A DNA stretch of 64,000 bases from Anaerolineales bacterium UBA5195 (GTDB lineage Bacteria; Chloroflexota; Anaerolineae; Anaerolineales; Villigracilaceae). The position numbers and the translations under genes are program-made. Below are positions 34,793 to 43,922 of the stretch, one piece after another; positions within the stretch are counted from its first letter, which is position 1, and each line of letters begins with the position of its first letter. The stretch covers positions 1-64,000 of the forward strand of contig DHVZ01000056.1 in assembly GCA_002412925.1 (NCBI GenBank). Direction: 5' to 3'. Below the pieces are notes generated by a model, which ran no database searches, was not told the DNA's origin, and was given only the letters and a program-made list of their open reading frames with translations.

Positions 34793-35790
34793 ACGAATAT
34801 ATTTATTACCCCGGATGTTCCATGGAAGGCAGCGCCAAAGCTTACTACGATTCGCTCAATGCAATCAAAGGCACGCTGGAAATGGAATTGCACGAGATTG
34901 ATGACTGGAATTGCTGCGGTGCAACCGAATATGTCGGCATGAATCTGATCCCGGCTTATTCCCTCATCGCCCGCAACCTAGCGCTGGCGGCCCAGCAAAC
35001 CTCCGGCAACAAGACTGTTCTAGCCCCCTGCTCTGCCTGTTATCTGAACCTGGAAAAGGCAGACCATTATATGGCCGAACGCCCGACACTGGGCGAAAAG
35101 GTGAATGAAGCGCTGGCGGCTGGCGGACTCCACTACGATGCTGGGTCGCTCTCCATTCGGCACTTACTGGATGTGCTCGTCAATGACGTGGGGTTGGAAA
35201 CCATTAAGAATAAAGTTACCCGCCCTCTGGCAGGGATGCGCGTTGCACCTTACCTGGGCTGCATGGTTCCGCGCCCCGACTACAAACATCGCTGGTCTGA
35301 TTTTGAACAACCAACTGAACTGGATGACTTGCTGAAAGCCCTCGGCGCAGACGTGGTGGATTTCCCCTTGAAGACCGAATGCTGCGGCGGGCATATGACC
35401 CAAATTGGCCCGGAAACTGCCTACGAACTCATCCGCCGCTTGGTTTCCGCCGCGGAAGAAAACCAGGCCGATATCATGGTCACCGTTTGCCCGATGTGCC
35501 AGATGAACCTGGATGCTTACCAGAACGAGACAAATCATTTCTTTGGCACGCATTTCGCGATGCCAATCGTCTTCTTTACCCAGTTGATGGGCATCGCCTT
35601 TGGCGCAGAACCAAAAGAGGTCGGTTTTGGGATGGAACTGGTCAGCGCCAACAAAGCACTGGCCCGAATTGGTGTGGAAACACCTGCCCCAACCGAAGCC
35701 CCGCGCAAAAAAGTTGAAGGCTTACCGATGCCCTCGCGGAAATTCAAGAAAAAGTTAATCGAACACTCCAGCCAGGAGGGGCAAAAATGA
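34789..35790 (+). CDS. hdrB: HdrB-like subunit with two CCG domains
   Basis: 333 residues. Two CCG domains: C10-x31-CCG(42-44)-x36-C81-x2-C84, a perfect canonical spacing, and a second with C-x39-CCG-x33-C-x2-C in the later half (TECCGGHMTQIG, VTVCPMCQMN). In methanogen HdrB these bind two noncubane [4Fe-4S] clusters that cleave the CoM-S-S-CoB disulfide. A bacterium would not be expected to have that disulfide, so the natural acceptor is unknown. The C-terminus is Pro/Lys-rich. ATGA overlaps join it to hdrC and hdrA. Confidence 0.93.
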   Translation: MNEYIYYPGCSMEGSAKAYYDSLNAIKGTLEMELHEIDDWNCCGATEYVGMNLIPAYSLIARNLALAAQQTSGNKTVLAPCSACYLNLEKADHYMAERPTLGEKVNEALAAGGLHYDAGSLSIRHLLDVLVNDVGLETIKNKVTRPLAGMRVAPYLGCMVPRPDYKHRWSDFEQPTELDDLLKALGADVVDFPLKTECCGGHMTQIGPETAYELIRRLVSAAEENQADIMVTVCPMCQMNLDAYQNETNHFFGTHFAMPIVFFTQLMGIAFGAEPKEVGFGMELVSANKALARIGVETPAPTEAPRKKVEGLPMPSRKFKKKLIEHSSQEGQK

Positions 35791-37814
35791 GCGCGAAAGG
35801 GAAAACCCCTAAGGAAAAAATCGGCGTCTACGTCTGCCACTGCGGTTCCAACATCGCTGGCGTGATCGATGTCGCCCAAGTCAGTGAATGGGCCGGAAAA
35901 GAACTGGCAAACGATGGCGTGGTTGTTGCTCGCAACTATAAGTTTATGTGTTCGAGCCTCGGGCAAGAACTGATCGAGAAAGATATCAAAGAGCTTGGCC
36001 TGACAAGAGTGGTAGTCAGTGCCTGTTCACCACACCTGCACGAACCGACATTCCGCAATGCCTGCTCACGGGCTGGCTTGAACCCCTACTTGTTCGAAAT
36101 GACCAACATCCGCGAACAAGATTCCTGGGTAACGGTCGACAAAGTCGAAGCCACAAAAAAGGCCAAAGCCCTGGTGGCAGCCGCAGTTGGAAGAGTCGCC
36201 TACCAAAAACCCCTGGAAGCCTTGATGGTTCCGATCAACCCCAACACCTTGGTGGTTGGTGGTGGCGTCACTGGCATTCAAGCCGCGCTCGAAATTGCCA
36301 ATAGCGGCAAACACGTCTACCTGGTGGAGCGTGAACCCTCCTTGGGCGGACACATGGCCCAGTTTGATAAGACCTTCCCTACTCTCGACTGTTCAGCCTG
36401 TATCCTGACCCCGCGCATGGTCGATGCCGGAAATAGCCCCAACATTACCCTGCTGACCTGGAGCGAGGTGGAGAGCGTCAGCGGTTATATCGGCAACTTC
36501 AAGGCCATCATCCGCAAAAAGGCGCGCTTCGTTAACGAAGAGTTGTGCACCGGCTGCGGGGTCTGTGTCGAAAAATGTCCCAAAAAAGTTATCGACGAGG
36601 TTTATGAAGCAGGTTTGGGCTACCGCAAAGTAATTTACACCCCATTTGCCCAGGCTGTCCCCAATTACCCTGTCATCGATCACGAAAATTGCACCTTCTT
36701 TCAAAAAGGAACTTGCAAGGCTTGTGAGAAATTCTGCCCCACCAGCGCGATCGACTTCAATCAAAAAGACCAATTAATCGAAATCGAAATCGGAAACATC
36801 ATCCTGGCCACCGGCTATGACTTGTTCGACGCCAGTAAAGTCACGAATTATGGTTATGGCCGCCTTCAAAATGTCTTTACCAGCCTGGAATTTGAACGCT
36901 TAACCAACGCTTCTGGGCCAACCGGGGGGAATATCACCCTGCGCGATGGCAAGACCAAGCCTGAATCGGTGGGAATCATCCACTGCGTTGGGTCGCGCGA
37001 CAAGAACTACAACAATTACTGTTCAACCATCTGCTGCATGCAGAGCTTGAAATTTGCCCATCTTGTCAAAGAACGCACTGGGGCAACCGTTTATGAGTTC
37101 TATATCGACATGCGAACCGCCGCTAAATCCTATGACGAGTTCTACCAGCGAATCCTGGAAGAAGGAACCCTCTTCGTTCGCGGGAAAGTGGCCGAAGTAA
37201 GCAACGTGGCCCGCGCTCCTCATGAAAAGGGCAAACTGATTATCCAGGTAGAAGATACTTTCATTGGCAAACAGCGCCGTGTGGCGGTGGATATGGTCAT
37301 CCTCTCGAACGGCATGGAACCGCGCGCCGATGCCAAACAGACCGGACAACTTTTTGGGATTTCCTGCTCGTCCGATGGTTGGTTCATCGAACGCCACCCC
37401 AAGCTGGACCCCATCGCAACCATGACGGATGGCGTCTTTGTTGCCGGAACCTGCCAGGGGCCGAAAGATATCCCCAGTTCTGTAGCACAAGGCGCGGCCG
37501 CCGCGGCCCGGGTCATGTCCATCATCGGCCAGGGTGAGATCGAAATTGAAGCTGCCACGGCCATCGTGGATGAAACCACCTGCGTAGGCTGCAAACAGTG
37601 TGTCGCCTCCTGCCCATACCAGGCAATTGTTTACCAGGAAGATAAAGGCAAAGCCTACGTTCAGGAAGCGCTCTGCAAAGGCTGCGGCACCTGTGTGGGA
37701 ACCTGCCTACCCAAATCCATCAACCTCAAGCATTTCACCGACGAACAAATTGTGGCCGAAATGATCGGCGCAATGCGGGTGATGAAATCCTTCGAAACAA
37801 CGGAGGTGGCATAA
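35787..37814 (+). CDS. hdrA: HdrA-like flavin electron-bifurcating subunit
   Basis: 675 residues. An N-terminal HdrA domain (IGVYVCHCGSNIAG) is followed by an FAD-binding Rossmann motif (VVGGGVTG, 156-163) and the HdrA-specific cysteine stretch DCSACILTPRM (C202, C205). An inserted ferredoxin pair comes next (CTGCGVCVEKCP at 254-265, then CKACEKFCP), and the C-terminus has two more [4Fe-4S] motifs (CVGCKQCVASCP, CKGCGTCVGTC). In methanogens this FAD splits electron pairs, one to ferredoxin and one toward HdrCB. All elements are intact here. It overlaps hdrB and mvhD. Confidence 0.95.
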   Translation: MSAKGKTPKEKIGVYVCHCGSNIAGVIDVAQVSEWAGKELANDGVVVARNYKFMCSSLGQELIEKDIKELGLTRVVVSACSPHLHEPTFRNACSRAGLNPYLFEMTNIREQDSWVTVDKVEATKKAKALVAAAVGRVAYQKPLEALMVPINPNTLVVGGGVTGIQAALEIANSGKHVYLVEREPSLGGHMAQFDKTFPTLDCSACILTPRMVDAGNSPNITLLTWSEVESVSGYIGNFKAIIRKKARFVNEELCTGCGVCVEKCPKKVIDEVYEAGLGYRKVIYTPFAQAVPNYPVIDHENCTFFQKGTCKACEKFCPTSAIDFNQKDQLIEIEIGNIILATGYDLFDASKVTNYGYGRLQNVFTSLEFERLTNASGPTGGNITLRDGKTKPESVGIIHCVGSRDKNYNNYCSTICCMQSLKFAHLVKERTGATVYEFYIDMRTAAKSYDEFYQRILEEGTLFVRGKVAEVSNVARAPHEKGKLIIQVEDTFIGKQRRVAVDMVILSNGMEPRADAKQTGQLFGISCSSDGWFIERHPKLDPIATMTDGVFVAGTCQGPKDIPSSVAQGAAAAARVMSIIGQGEIEIEAATAIVDETTCVGCKQCVASCPYQAIVYQEDKGKAYVQEALCKGCGTCVGTCLPKSINLKHFTDEQIVAEMIGAMRVMKSFETTEVA

Positions 37815-38221
37815 TGCAAGACCCGAAGATTATCGGCTTTTTATGTAACTGGTGTTCCTATCGCGGCGCTGACACAGCCGGTATGGCACGCATGAAATAC
37901 CCGCCAAATGTGAAGATCATCCGTGTTCCTTGCAGTGGACGCATCTCGCCCGAGTTGGTCCTGCGCACCTTCCGCGAAGGCGCCGATGGCGTCATGGTTC
38001 TCGGCTGTCACATCGGCGACTGCCACTACGCGACCGGCAATCACCGCACAGCCAAGCGCATGCCGGTACTCAAGAAACTCCTGGAATACAATGGCATTGA
38101 ATCGGAGCGGCTCTATATCAACTGGGTCTCTGCTGCAGAAGGCGAAAAATTTGCAACTGTCATCAAGGAATTCACCGAAAAAATCGGCGCAATGCAACCT
38201 TTTATGGAGGCAATTAAATGA
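37814..38221 (+). CDS. mvhD: MvhD-like [2Fe-2S] linker subunit
   Basis: 135 residues, the usual MvhD/VhuD size. Starts IIGFLCNWCSYRGADTAG, with C11 and C14, followed by VPCSGRISPELVLRTF and VLGCHIGDCHYATGN. This cysteine pattern binds the [2Fe-2S] cluster through which hydrogenase or formate dehydrogenase electrons enter HdrA. Its first base overlaps the hdrA stop and its end overlaps the next start (ATGA). The presence of MvhD with an Fdh and no hydrogenase indicates formate as electron donor. Confidence 0.94.
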   Translation: MQDPKIIGFLCNWCSYRGADTAGMARMKYPPNVKIIRVPCSGRISPELVLRTFREGADGVMVLGCHIGDCHYATGNHRTAKRMPVLKKLLEYNGIESERLYINWVSAAEGEKFATVIKEFTEKIGAMQPFMEAIK

Positions 38222-39042
38222 GCGACCGACTAGTTTCCTTGCGCGAAACGATTGAAAAAGTATTGCCAGAGGTGGACGGTGTGTTGGCACTGCGCAGCGG
38301 GCCGCATGGCATCGTGGCCCCCCACCTGTTCCACAAAGAACACCCCGAAGAGCTGACAAAACTGGCAATCTGGCCCAAAGAGCCCGTGCCCGACATTCTG
38401 AAAATTATCCTGCGTGCCCATCCGGATGCGAAACTGGCGATTGTCTGCCGGGGTTGCGAAGAGCGCGGGATGGTTGAAATGTTCAAGCATGCCCAGCTCA
38501 AACTGGAAAATGTAACCCTGATCGGTTTGCAATGCGAACAGGATGAAGCCGAATTCTGCCGTTGCGCCAAACCCTTCACGGTGCATACCAAGACAGTTGT
38601 TGGCCAGCCGATCAAGGGCGTTGCCGATCCCCTGACAGAGAAAATTGCGGCCATGAGCCAGCCCGAAAAATTGGCTTTCTGGAAACAGGAATTCGAACAT
38701 TGCATCAAGTGCTACGGTTGCCGCACCATTTGCCCACAATGCTTCTGCAACATCTGCGCTCTCGAAGACGAAACCTGGGTTCCAACCGGCCGCCTGCCGC
38801 TGCCCAGCCCATCGATGTATCACCTGGTGCGCGCCATGCACATGACCGCCAAATGTGTGGCCTGCCGCGAGTGTGAGGAAACCTGTCCGGCGGATATCCC
38901 GATCGCTGTCCAGTTCCGCATGATTGCGAAGGACGTCAAAGAGATGTTCAACTACGAACCTGGCGCAGACATGGAACAAAAGCCGCCGCAGTTGCTGGTA
39001 CTCGAAGAAGGCGACTACAAACGCACCGGTCTGCCGCACTAA
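38218..39042 (+). CDS. FdhB-like Fe-S subunit linking formate dehydrogenase to MvhD
   Basis: 274 residues. Two [4Fe-4S] motifs are seen: C162-x2-C165-x2-C168-x3-C172 (CIKCYGCRTICP) followed by extra cysteines (QCFCNIC), and C213-x2-C216-x2-C219-x3-C223 (CVACRECEETCP). The N-terminal half has further cysteines (AIVCRGCEERG and FCRCAKPF). It lacks an obvious F420-binding FrhB fold, so it is not a plain archaeal FdhB; its position between MvhD and FdhA suggests it relays formate electrons directly to MvhD. Overlaps mvhD by 4 bases and precedes fdhA by 11 bp. Confidence 0.85.
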   Translation: MSDRLVSLRETIEKVLPEVDGVLALRSGPHGIVAPHLFHKEHPEELTKLAIWPKEPVPDILKIILRAHPDAKLAIVCRGCEERGMVEMFKHAQLKLENVTLIGLQCEQDEAEFCRCAKPFTVHTKTVVGQPIKGVADPLTEKIAAMSQPEKLAFWKQEFEHCIKCYGCRTICPQCFCNICALEDETWVPTGRLPLPSPSMYHLVRAMHMTAKCVACRECEETCPADIPIAVQFRMIAKDVKEMFNYEPGADMEQKPPQLLVLEEGDYKRTGLPH

Positions 39043-39053
39043 GGAGAGATGCC

Positions 39054-41099
39054 ATGATTGAATACGAAAATGTTCTAACCACCTGTCCTTACTGCGGCAC
39101 TGGCTGCGCCATGCACCTCCAAGTACTGGATAACAACCTGGTTGGCACGCTTCCGGCGAAAGGCCATGTTGTCAGTGAGGGCGGGCTGTGCATCAAAGGC
39201 TGGAATGTCCATGCTTTTGTCAACCATCCTGAGCGACTGAAGACACCCCTGATCCGCAAAAACGGCAAACTCGAAGAAGCCACCTGGGATGAAGCGCTCA
39301 AACTGGTGGCCGATAAGTTTGGCGAATTCAAAGCCAAGGACGGCCCTGATAGTATCGCCTTCCTGGCTTCGGCCAAATGTACCAACGAAGAAAACTACCT
39401 GATGCAAAAGTTTGCCCGCGCGGTGATCGGCACGAATAACATCGATCACTGCGCCCGTCTCTGACACGCTCCCACTGTGGCCGGTCTGGCCGCATCCTTT
39501 GGGAGTGGTGCCATGACGAATTCGATCCCCGAATTTGAGACGGATACCAATTGTTTCTTGATCATTGGCTCAAACACCTCGGAAGGTCACCCACTGATCG
39601 CCACCCGTGTGCTCAGAGCTAAGAAACGCGGCGCGAAAATCATCGTTCTTGATCCGCGCAAAAACCAAATCGGTTATTGGGCCGATATCTTCTATACCTT
39701 CCGCCCCGGCAGCGATGTGGCGATTTTCAACGGCCTGATGAACGTCATCATCGGCGAAGGACTTCATGACGAGGCCTTCGTCGCCGAGCGCACCGAAGAT
39801 TTCGAAACGCTGAAGACGCTGGTGGCCGAATACACCCCCGAAAAAGTCGCTGAAATCAGCGGCATCCCTGCTGAAGGCATCCGCGAGATTGCGCGTACTT
39901 ATGCGAAAGGCAAACCTGCCGCCATCTTGTATGCGATGGGCATCACCCAGCACACCACCGGCGTGGACAATGTCAAGTCCACCTCGAACCTGGCGATGCT
40001 CTGTGGTAACATGGGCATTCCCGGCGGCGGCGTCAACCCCCTGCGCGGCCAAAATAATGTCCAAGGCGCCTGCGACATGGGCGGCCTGCCCAACGTCTAC
40101 CCTGGCTACCAGGTTGTCACATCCGAAGAAGTCCAGAAGAAATTCCAGGATGCTTGGGGCTCTGCCGGGCCGCTGACCGTTGGCCTGACCATCACCGAGA
40201 TGCTGCATGCTGCCCAGGAGGGCAAAGTGCGCGCCCTGTTCGTAATGGGCGAAAACCCGATGGTCTCCGACCCGGACCTCAACCACGTCCGCCACTGCCT
40301 GGAGCAGACCGAATTCCTGGTGGTGCAGGATATCTTCTTGACCGAAACGGCACAGTTGGCGCATGTTGTGCTGCCCGGTGTCACCTTTGCTGAAAAGAAC
40401 GGCACGTTCAGCAATACTGAGCGGCGCGTCCAACGCGTTCGCCAGGCGATCAAGCCAATTGGCAAGGCAAAAGAAGATTGGGTCATCCTTTGCGAATTGG
40501 GCCAAAAGATGGGCTCCAAGGGTTTCGACTTCCAGTCGGCCAAGGCAGTCATGGAAGAGATCAATAAGTTGACCCCCTCCTATGGCGGCATCACCTACGA
40601 GCGGCTCGAGGAACTCGGTTCCCTGCAATGGCCATGCCCCGCAGTGGATCACCCAGGAACGCCCTACCTGCATAAAGGCAAGTTCTCTCGTGGACTGGGC
40701 AAGTTCTTCGCCTTGGAATTCAAGGAGCCCAACGAACTCCCGAGCGAGGAGTATCCCTTCACACTGACCACCGGCCGCCTGATGTTCCATTTCCACACCG
40801 GCTCGATGACCCGCCGTTCGCCGAAACTGCACAGCGAAGTATCCGAAGCCTACGTGGAAATTAACGTGGATGACGCCAAGAAAATCGGACTGAACGGGCA
40901 CAAGACTGTCCGTGTCTCCAGCCGGCGCGGCCAGATCGAACTGGGCGTGCGCGTCACCGACGATATCAAACGCGGTGTCATCTTTATCCCCTTCCATTTC
41001 GCCGAAGCCGCCGCAAACACGCTGACCAATTCGGCCATCGATCCGGTCGCAAAAATTCCTGAATACAAGGTCTGCGCTGTAAAAGTTGAAATAGTATAG
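39054..41099 (+). CDS. fdhA: Formate dehydrogenase catalytic subunit FdhA, selenocysteine at UGA 39462-39464
   Basis: 681 residues when the in-frame TGA at 39462-39464 is read as selenocysteine 137. The flanks read NIDHCARL-U-HSPTVAGLAASFGSG, the conserved active-site motif of formate dehydrogenases, where this residue ligates the molybdenum or tungsten of the bis-pterin cofactor. The N-terminus holds the [4Fe-4S] set C11-x2-C14-x3-C18...C46 (CPYCGTGC, LCIKGW). Later pterin-binding motifs are MGENPMVSDPDLNH and LTTGRLMFHFHTGSMTRRS. The size matches the soluble Hdr-linked FdhA of methanogens. A SECIS hairpin follows the UGA. Without recoding the gene would appear as two pieces (39054-39464 and 39477-41099). 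AGGAGAG ribosome site. Confidence 0.96.
39465..39505 (+). promoter_or_regulatory. Bacterial SECIS element in fdhA
   Basis: Directly after the UGA, CTCCCA (39469-39474) pairs with TGGGAG (39500-39505). Inside it TGTGGCC (39476-39482) pairs with GGCCGCA (39488-39494), with one G-U pair, around the loop GGTCT (39483-39487). The loop starts 18 bases after the UGA, the same distance and the same GGUCU loop as in E. coli fdhF, the SelB recognition feature. Confidence 0.92.
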
Positions 41100-41107
41100 T
41101 TTTCCCA

Positions 41108-41135
41108 CCAGTTCCAGGCAATTGCTTGGAACTGG
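41108..41135 (+). terminator. Intercistronic hairpin after fdhA
   Basis: CCAGTTCCA (41108-41116) pairs with TGGAACTGG (41127-41135), with an inner GCAATTGC. No T-run follows, so it probably tunes rather than ends the message before the ferritin-like gene. Confidence 0.5.
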
Positions 41136-41162
41136 CAGCCTTTCTATATTCGGAGGAACAAG

Positions 41163-41657
41163 ATGGACATTCGAAAAATCTACACATACGCGCTTCAGCG
41201 CGAACACGAAGGCAAACGCTTCTTCGAAGAAAATGCCGGGCGGCTCAAGCACGCTGCTGCCGTTGGCGCCTTCAAGGAACTGGCCGCCGAAGAGCAAAAG
41301 CACATCGAATTCATCGAAAGTCAACTGGCCGCCCTGGATAAAGGCCAGCCAGCCAGCAGCGAAGCCCTCAAGAAGGAACTCGACGAAGGCGCCTTTTTCT
41401 CAAACCGCGCCGAATCCGAAATGCTCGACCAGACCGTCCTGGAAGCCATGGTTCCCGACCTGCCGGTCCTGCGCATGGCCTACTTGATTGAACTTGACTT
41501 TGCCCAATTCTACGAAACCTCGGCCAAACAAGCCGAAGGCGAGGCACAAAAAGTGCTGCAAACCCTGGCGAAATGGGAGCGCACGCACGAAGCGCTCTTC
41601 AAGAAAATGCACGACAAGGCTTACGAAGCCTATACCCAGATGCCCTGGGGAGGCTAG
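41163..41657 (+). CDS. Ferritin-like/rubrerythrin-family diiron protein
   Basis: 164 residues, all helical. Helix 1 carries LQREHEGKRFFEENA, helix 2 AFKELAAEEQKHIEFIES, helix 3 AYLIELDFAQFYETSA and helix 4 LAKWERTHEALFKKMHD, giving the E...ExxH...E...ExxH pattern of a diiron four-helix bundle. No rubredoxin domain is attached. Family members act on peroxide or store iron. Its place between fdhA and the formate channel suggests protecting or maintaining the oxygen-sensitive Fe-S and Mo/W centres of the Hdr-Fdh complex, which is inference. GGAGGAA ribosome site. Confidence 0.88.
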   Translation: MDIRKIYTYALQREHEGKRFFEENAGRLKHAAAVGAFKELAAEEQKHIEFIESQLAALDKGQPASSEALKKELDEGAFFSNRAESEMLDQTVLEAMVPDLPVLRMAYLIELDFAQFYETSAKQAEGEAQKVLQTLAKWERTHEALFKKMHDKAYEAYTQMPWGG

Positions 41658-41783
41658 TGGTTGGCGTAAGACTTCTATGTAATAAGGAGGAGCAAACCCT
41701 ACCAAGTATCACAACTTTATCTGGAAGCAACCATTCGAAGTTCACTAAACCAACCAACAATTTTTATATGAGGAGAATTTTCA

Positions 41784-42674
41784 ATGACTGAACAAATTTC
41801 GTTTGATGCAATTCTGCCGCCCGGGATGGCTGTCAAAGCTGAAGACCTGGGTGTCAAGAAAGCCAACATGAAAGCTGCCAATATGTTCATGCTGGCCGTC
41901 CTGGCCGGCGCGTTCATTGGCATCGGCGCCATTTTCGCAACCACCGTTGCGGCTGGCGGCATGTCTGTTAAAGACGCAGCCGGCGCGGCGGCCTTCTCAA
42001 CCGGTCTGCCCTACGGGATTACCCGCCTGCTCGTTGGTCTTGTCTTTTCCGTTGGCCTGATCCTGGTCGTGGTGGGCGGCGCAGAACTGTTCACCGGCAA
42101 CACCCTCATCACCATGGCCTATGCCAGCAAGAAAGTCACCCTGGTTCAGCTGCTCCGCAACTGGGGCATCGTCTACGTTGGCAACCTGGTTGGTTCGGTC
42201 CTGACCGCCTACATTGTCTTCCTGGGCAAACAATATACCTTTGGGAATGGCGCGATTGGGCTGGCTGCCTTGAACATCGGCGAAGCCAAAACTGCCCTGA
42301 CTTTTATCCAGGCTGTGGCCCTGGGAATCATGTGTAATGCCCTGGTTTGCATGGCCGTTTGGATGTGCTACAGCGCTCGCAGCACCACCGACAAAATCCT
42401 TGCGATCATCCCACCCATCTCCTGCTTCGTCGCCGCTGGCTTCGAGCACAGCATTGCCAACATGTATTTCATCCCGGCTGGCCTGTTTGTCAAAGCTTCT
42501 GGGGATGCCAAGTTCTTCGAAATGATTGGCAAGACTGCCGCGGACTTCCCGCACCTGACCTGGGGCAACTTCTTCATCAGCAACCTGGTTCCGGTCACCA
42601 TCGGCAACATCATTGGCGGCGCCATCATGGTTGGCCTGGTCTATTGGTTCGTCTACAATCGCAAGACCAGTTAA
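41784..42674 (+). CDS. focA: Formate/nitrite transporter, FocA family
   Basis: 296 residues, six membrane spans. The FNT hallmark AGFEHSIANMYFIPAG contains the gating His, and TGNTLITMAYASKK the conserved TGN of the first half. It forms a pentameric channel for formate or related small anions. Encoded last in the Hdr-Fdh operon, so formate is the likely cargo, brought in as donor or let out as product. Strong AGGAG ribosome site. The operon ends at the terminator 42740-42779. Confidence 0.94.
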   Translation: MTEQISFDAILPPGMAVKAEDLGVKKANMKAANMFMLAVLAGAFIGIGAIFATTVAAGGMSVKDAAGAAAFSTGLPYGITRLLVGLVFSVGLILVVVGGAELFTGNTLITMAYASKKVTLVQLLRNWGIVYVGNLVGSVLTAYIVFLGKQYTFGNGAIGLAALNIGEAKTALTFIQAVALGIMCNALVCMAVWMCYSARSTTDKILAIIPPISCFVAAGFEHSIANMYFIPAGLFVKASGDAKFFEMIGKTAADFPHLTWGNFFISNLVPVTIGNIIGGAIMVGLVYWFVYNRKTS

Positions 42675-42739
42675 TCCTTTGATCCAAGCGCCGGTCTGCT
42701 GGTTGCCCTCCCGGGCAAACAAAATGCAGGCGTTTTTAC

Positions 42740-42779
42740 AAAACTGCTCCTGTCGCGCGATTGCGACAGGAGCAGTTTT
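42740..42779. terminator. Strong bidirectional terminator after focA
   Basis: A 17-bp perfect stem (42740-42756 with 42763-42779) and 6-base loop. The arms end in AAAA and TTTT, giving T-runs in both directions. It ends the Hdr-Fdh operon and the opposing 42807-43790 gene. Confidence 0.92.
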
Positions 42780-42806
42780 CCTTTCTATCAGGTTTTCTTG
42801 TGCTTC

Positions 42807-43790
42807 TTACTTGGACCAGATGGCCAATTCAAGCGTAATCCGATCGAAATAACTACCATCCGGCAAGGCGCCCTGCCCATATTGCATATCAGAGACAGTC
42901 GCGATCATTTGTAAAGTTTGGGTCTCGAGCACAATCTGCTTCTGCGGCTGGACAGGCACAAGCTCACCCTTGGCCTCCAGCTTGGCGCGGAAACCGGGGT
43001 CATTAAACGCATGCGGGCTCATCAAAACTTTGGTAACCGTCTGAATATCATTTTTATCGAACATCCAGACTTCGAAAGCGGTCACCTTCTTGGGATCACC
43101 CACGCCGATGGTTTCCGAAATGCCCACCCCACATTCGCCCAGGAACTCTCCGGAAGGCGAATCAATGCTGAAGGAATCGTCGAAGAGATCATCGCCAATC
43201 ACGTAGGTGGTTACGTACTGGGCAACCGGTGGCGCTTCGCCCATCGCCACATAGTCGGTTTTCTCCACTGCGCGGGCATAATCCGCAGCCTGTTGGGCAG
43301 GAGTGATTTCACCACTGCGATGCCCCCCGCGCAGGAGCCAGAAAGCCGCTGCGCCCACACCGGCAACCGCTAAAAGCCCGCCCAGGATGATGGCTACACT
43401 GACAGCTGACGGGGCGCTGCCGCCAGAGGTGGGCGTTTCAGCTGGCGCATTATAAAGGTTCCTGCGCTTCAACATATCCTTAAACTGGTCGACAAAATTT
43501 GGGTCGAGCTTGCCAGGGTTGGCCTTGACATTTTGGAACAACGCATAAGCGCCAAGGCCAAGGTCGGTATAGCGTTTTACCGCCAACTCCTCATCGCCAT
43601 TGACGCGGAACGAGTCAATGGTCATCCGCAGGTATTCATCCTGCAAATCGGCGCGCAAGAGATAGACAGGCGCATCAACCCATTCCACAGGCTGGATGCC
43701 CCAGCCCCACCCGAGGCCAAGGGCCATGCCCAGAATCAAGGCCAAAAGGGCAACTACGATCGGACGCTTTAGCATGTCTTGTAAATTCAT
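42807..43790 (-). CDS. Two-span membrane-anchored protein of unknown function
   Basis: 327 residues, AAGGAG ribosome site. An N-terminal membrane segment (about 12-31, with GLGWGWG) precedes an extracytoplasmic-looking helical region to about 115. A Pro/Ser/Gly linker and a second membrane segment (about 130-155, VAIILGGLLAVAGVGAAAFWLL) follow, then a soluble C-terminal domain with FSIDSPSGEFLGECGVGISE and TAFEVWMFDKNDIQTVTKV. No known domain is recognised. It stands alone, convergent with focA and upstream on the minus strand of nothing related. A conserved hypothetical is likely from its clean ends. Confidence 0.75.
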   Translation of the reverse strand: MNLQDMLKRPIVVALLALILGMALGLGWGWGIQPVEWVDAPVYLLRADLQDEYLRMTIDSFRVNGDEELAVKRYTDLGLGAYALFQNVKANPGKLDPNFVDQFKDMLKRRNLYNAPAETPTSGGSAPSAVSVAIILGGLLAVAGVGAAAFWLLRGGHRSGEITPAQQAADYARAVEKTDYVAMGEAPPVAQYVTTYVIGDDLFDDSFSIDSPSGEFLGECGVGISETIGVGDPKKVTAFEVWMFDKNDIQTVTKVLMSPHAFNDPGFRAKLEAKGELVPVQPQKQIVLETQTLQMIATVSDMQYGQGALPDGSYFDRITLELAIWSK

Positions 43791-43922
43791 CTACGGCTCC
43801 TTCTTAATGTAGGCCGGGCGCCAGGAACGAACATTTAATCTATTATACAAGAAAACCGCAAAAGGCATACTTTCAAAAACGGTTTAAAACCCTGTCAGTT
43901 AGCAAAGACAACCCGGTTTCAT

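Noticed and set aside
39054..39476. fdhA as a pseudogene broken by a stop codon
   Set aside because: The stop is UGA at the exact catalytic selenocysteine position, both sides are in the same frame, and a SECIS follows.
39570..41324. A 584-codon open frame on the minus strand
   Set aside because: It is antisense to fdhA and the ferritin-like gene, with no recognisable domain or ribosome site.
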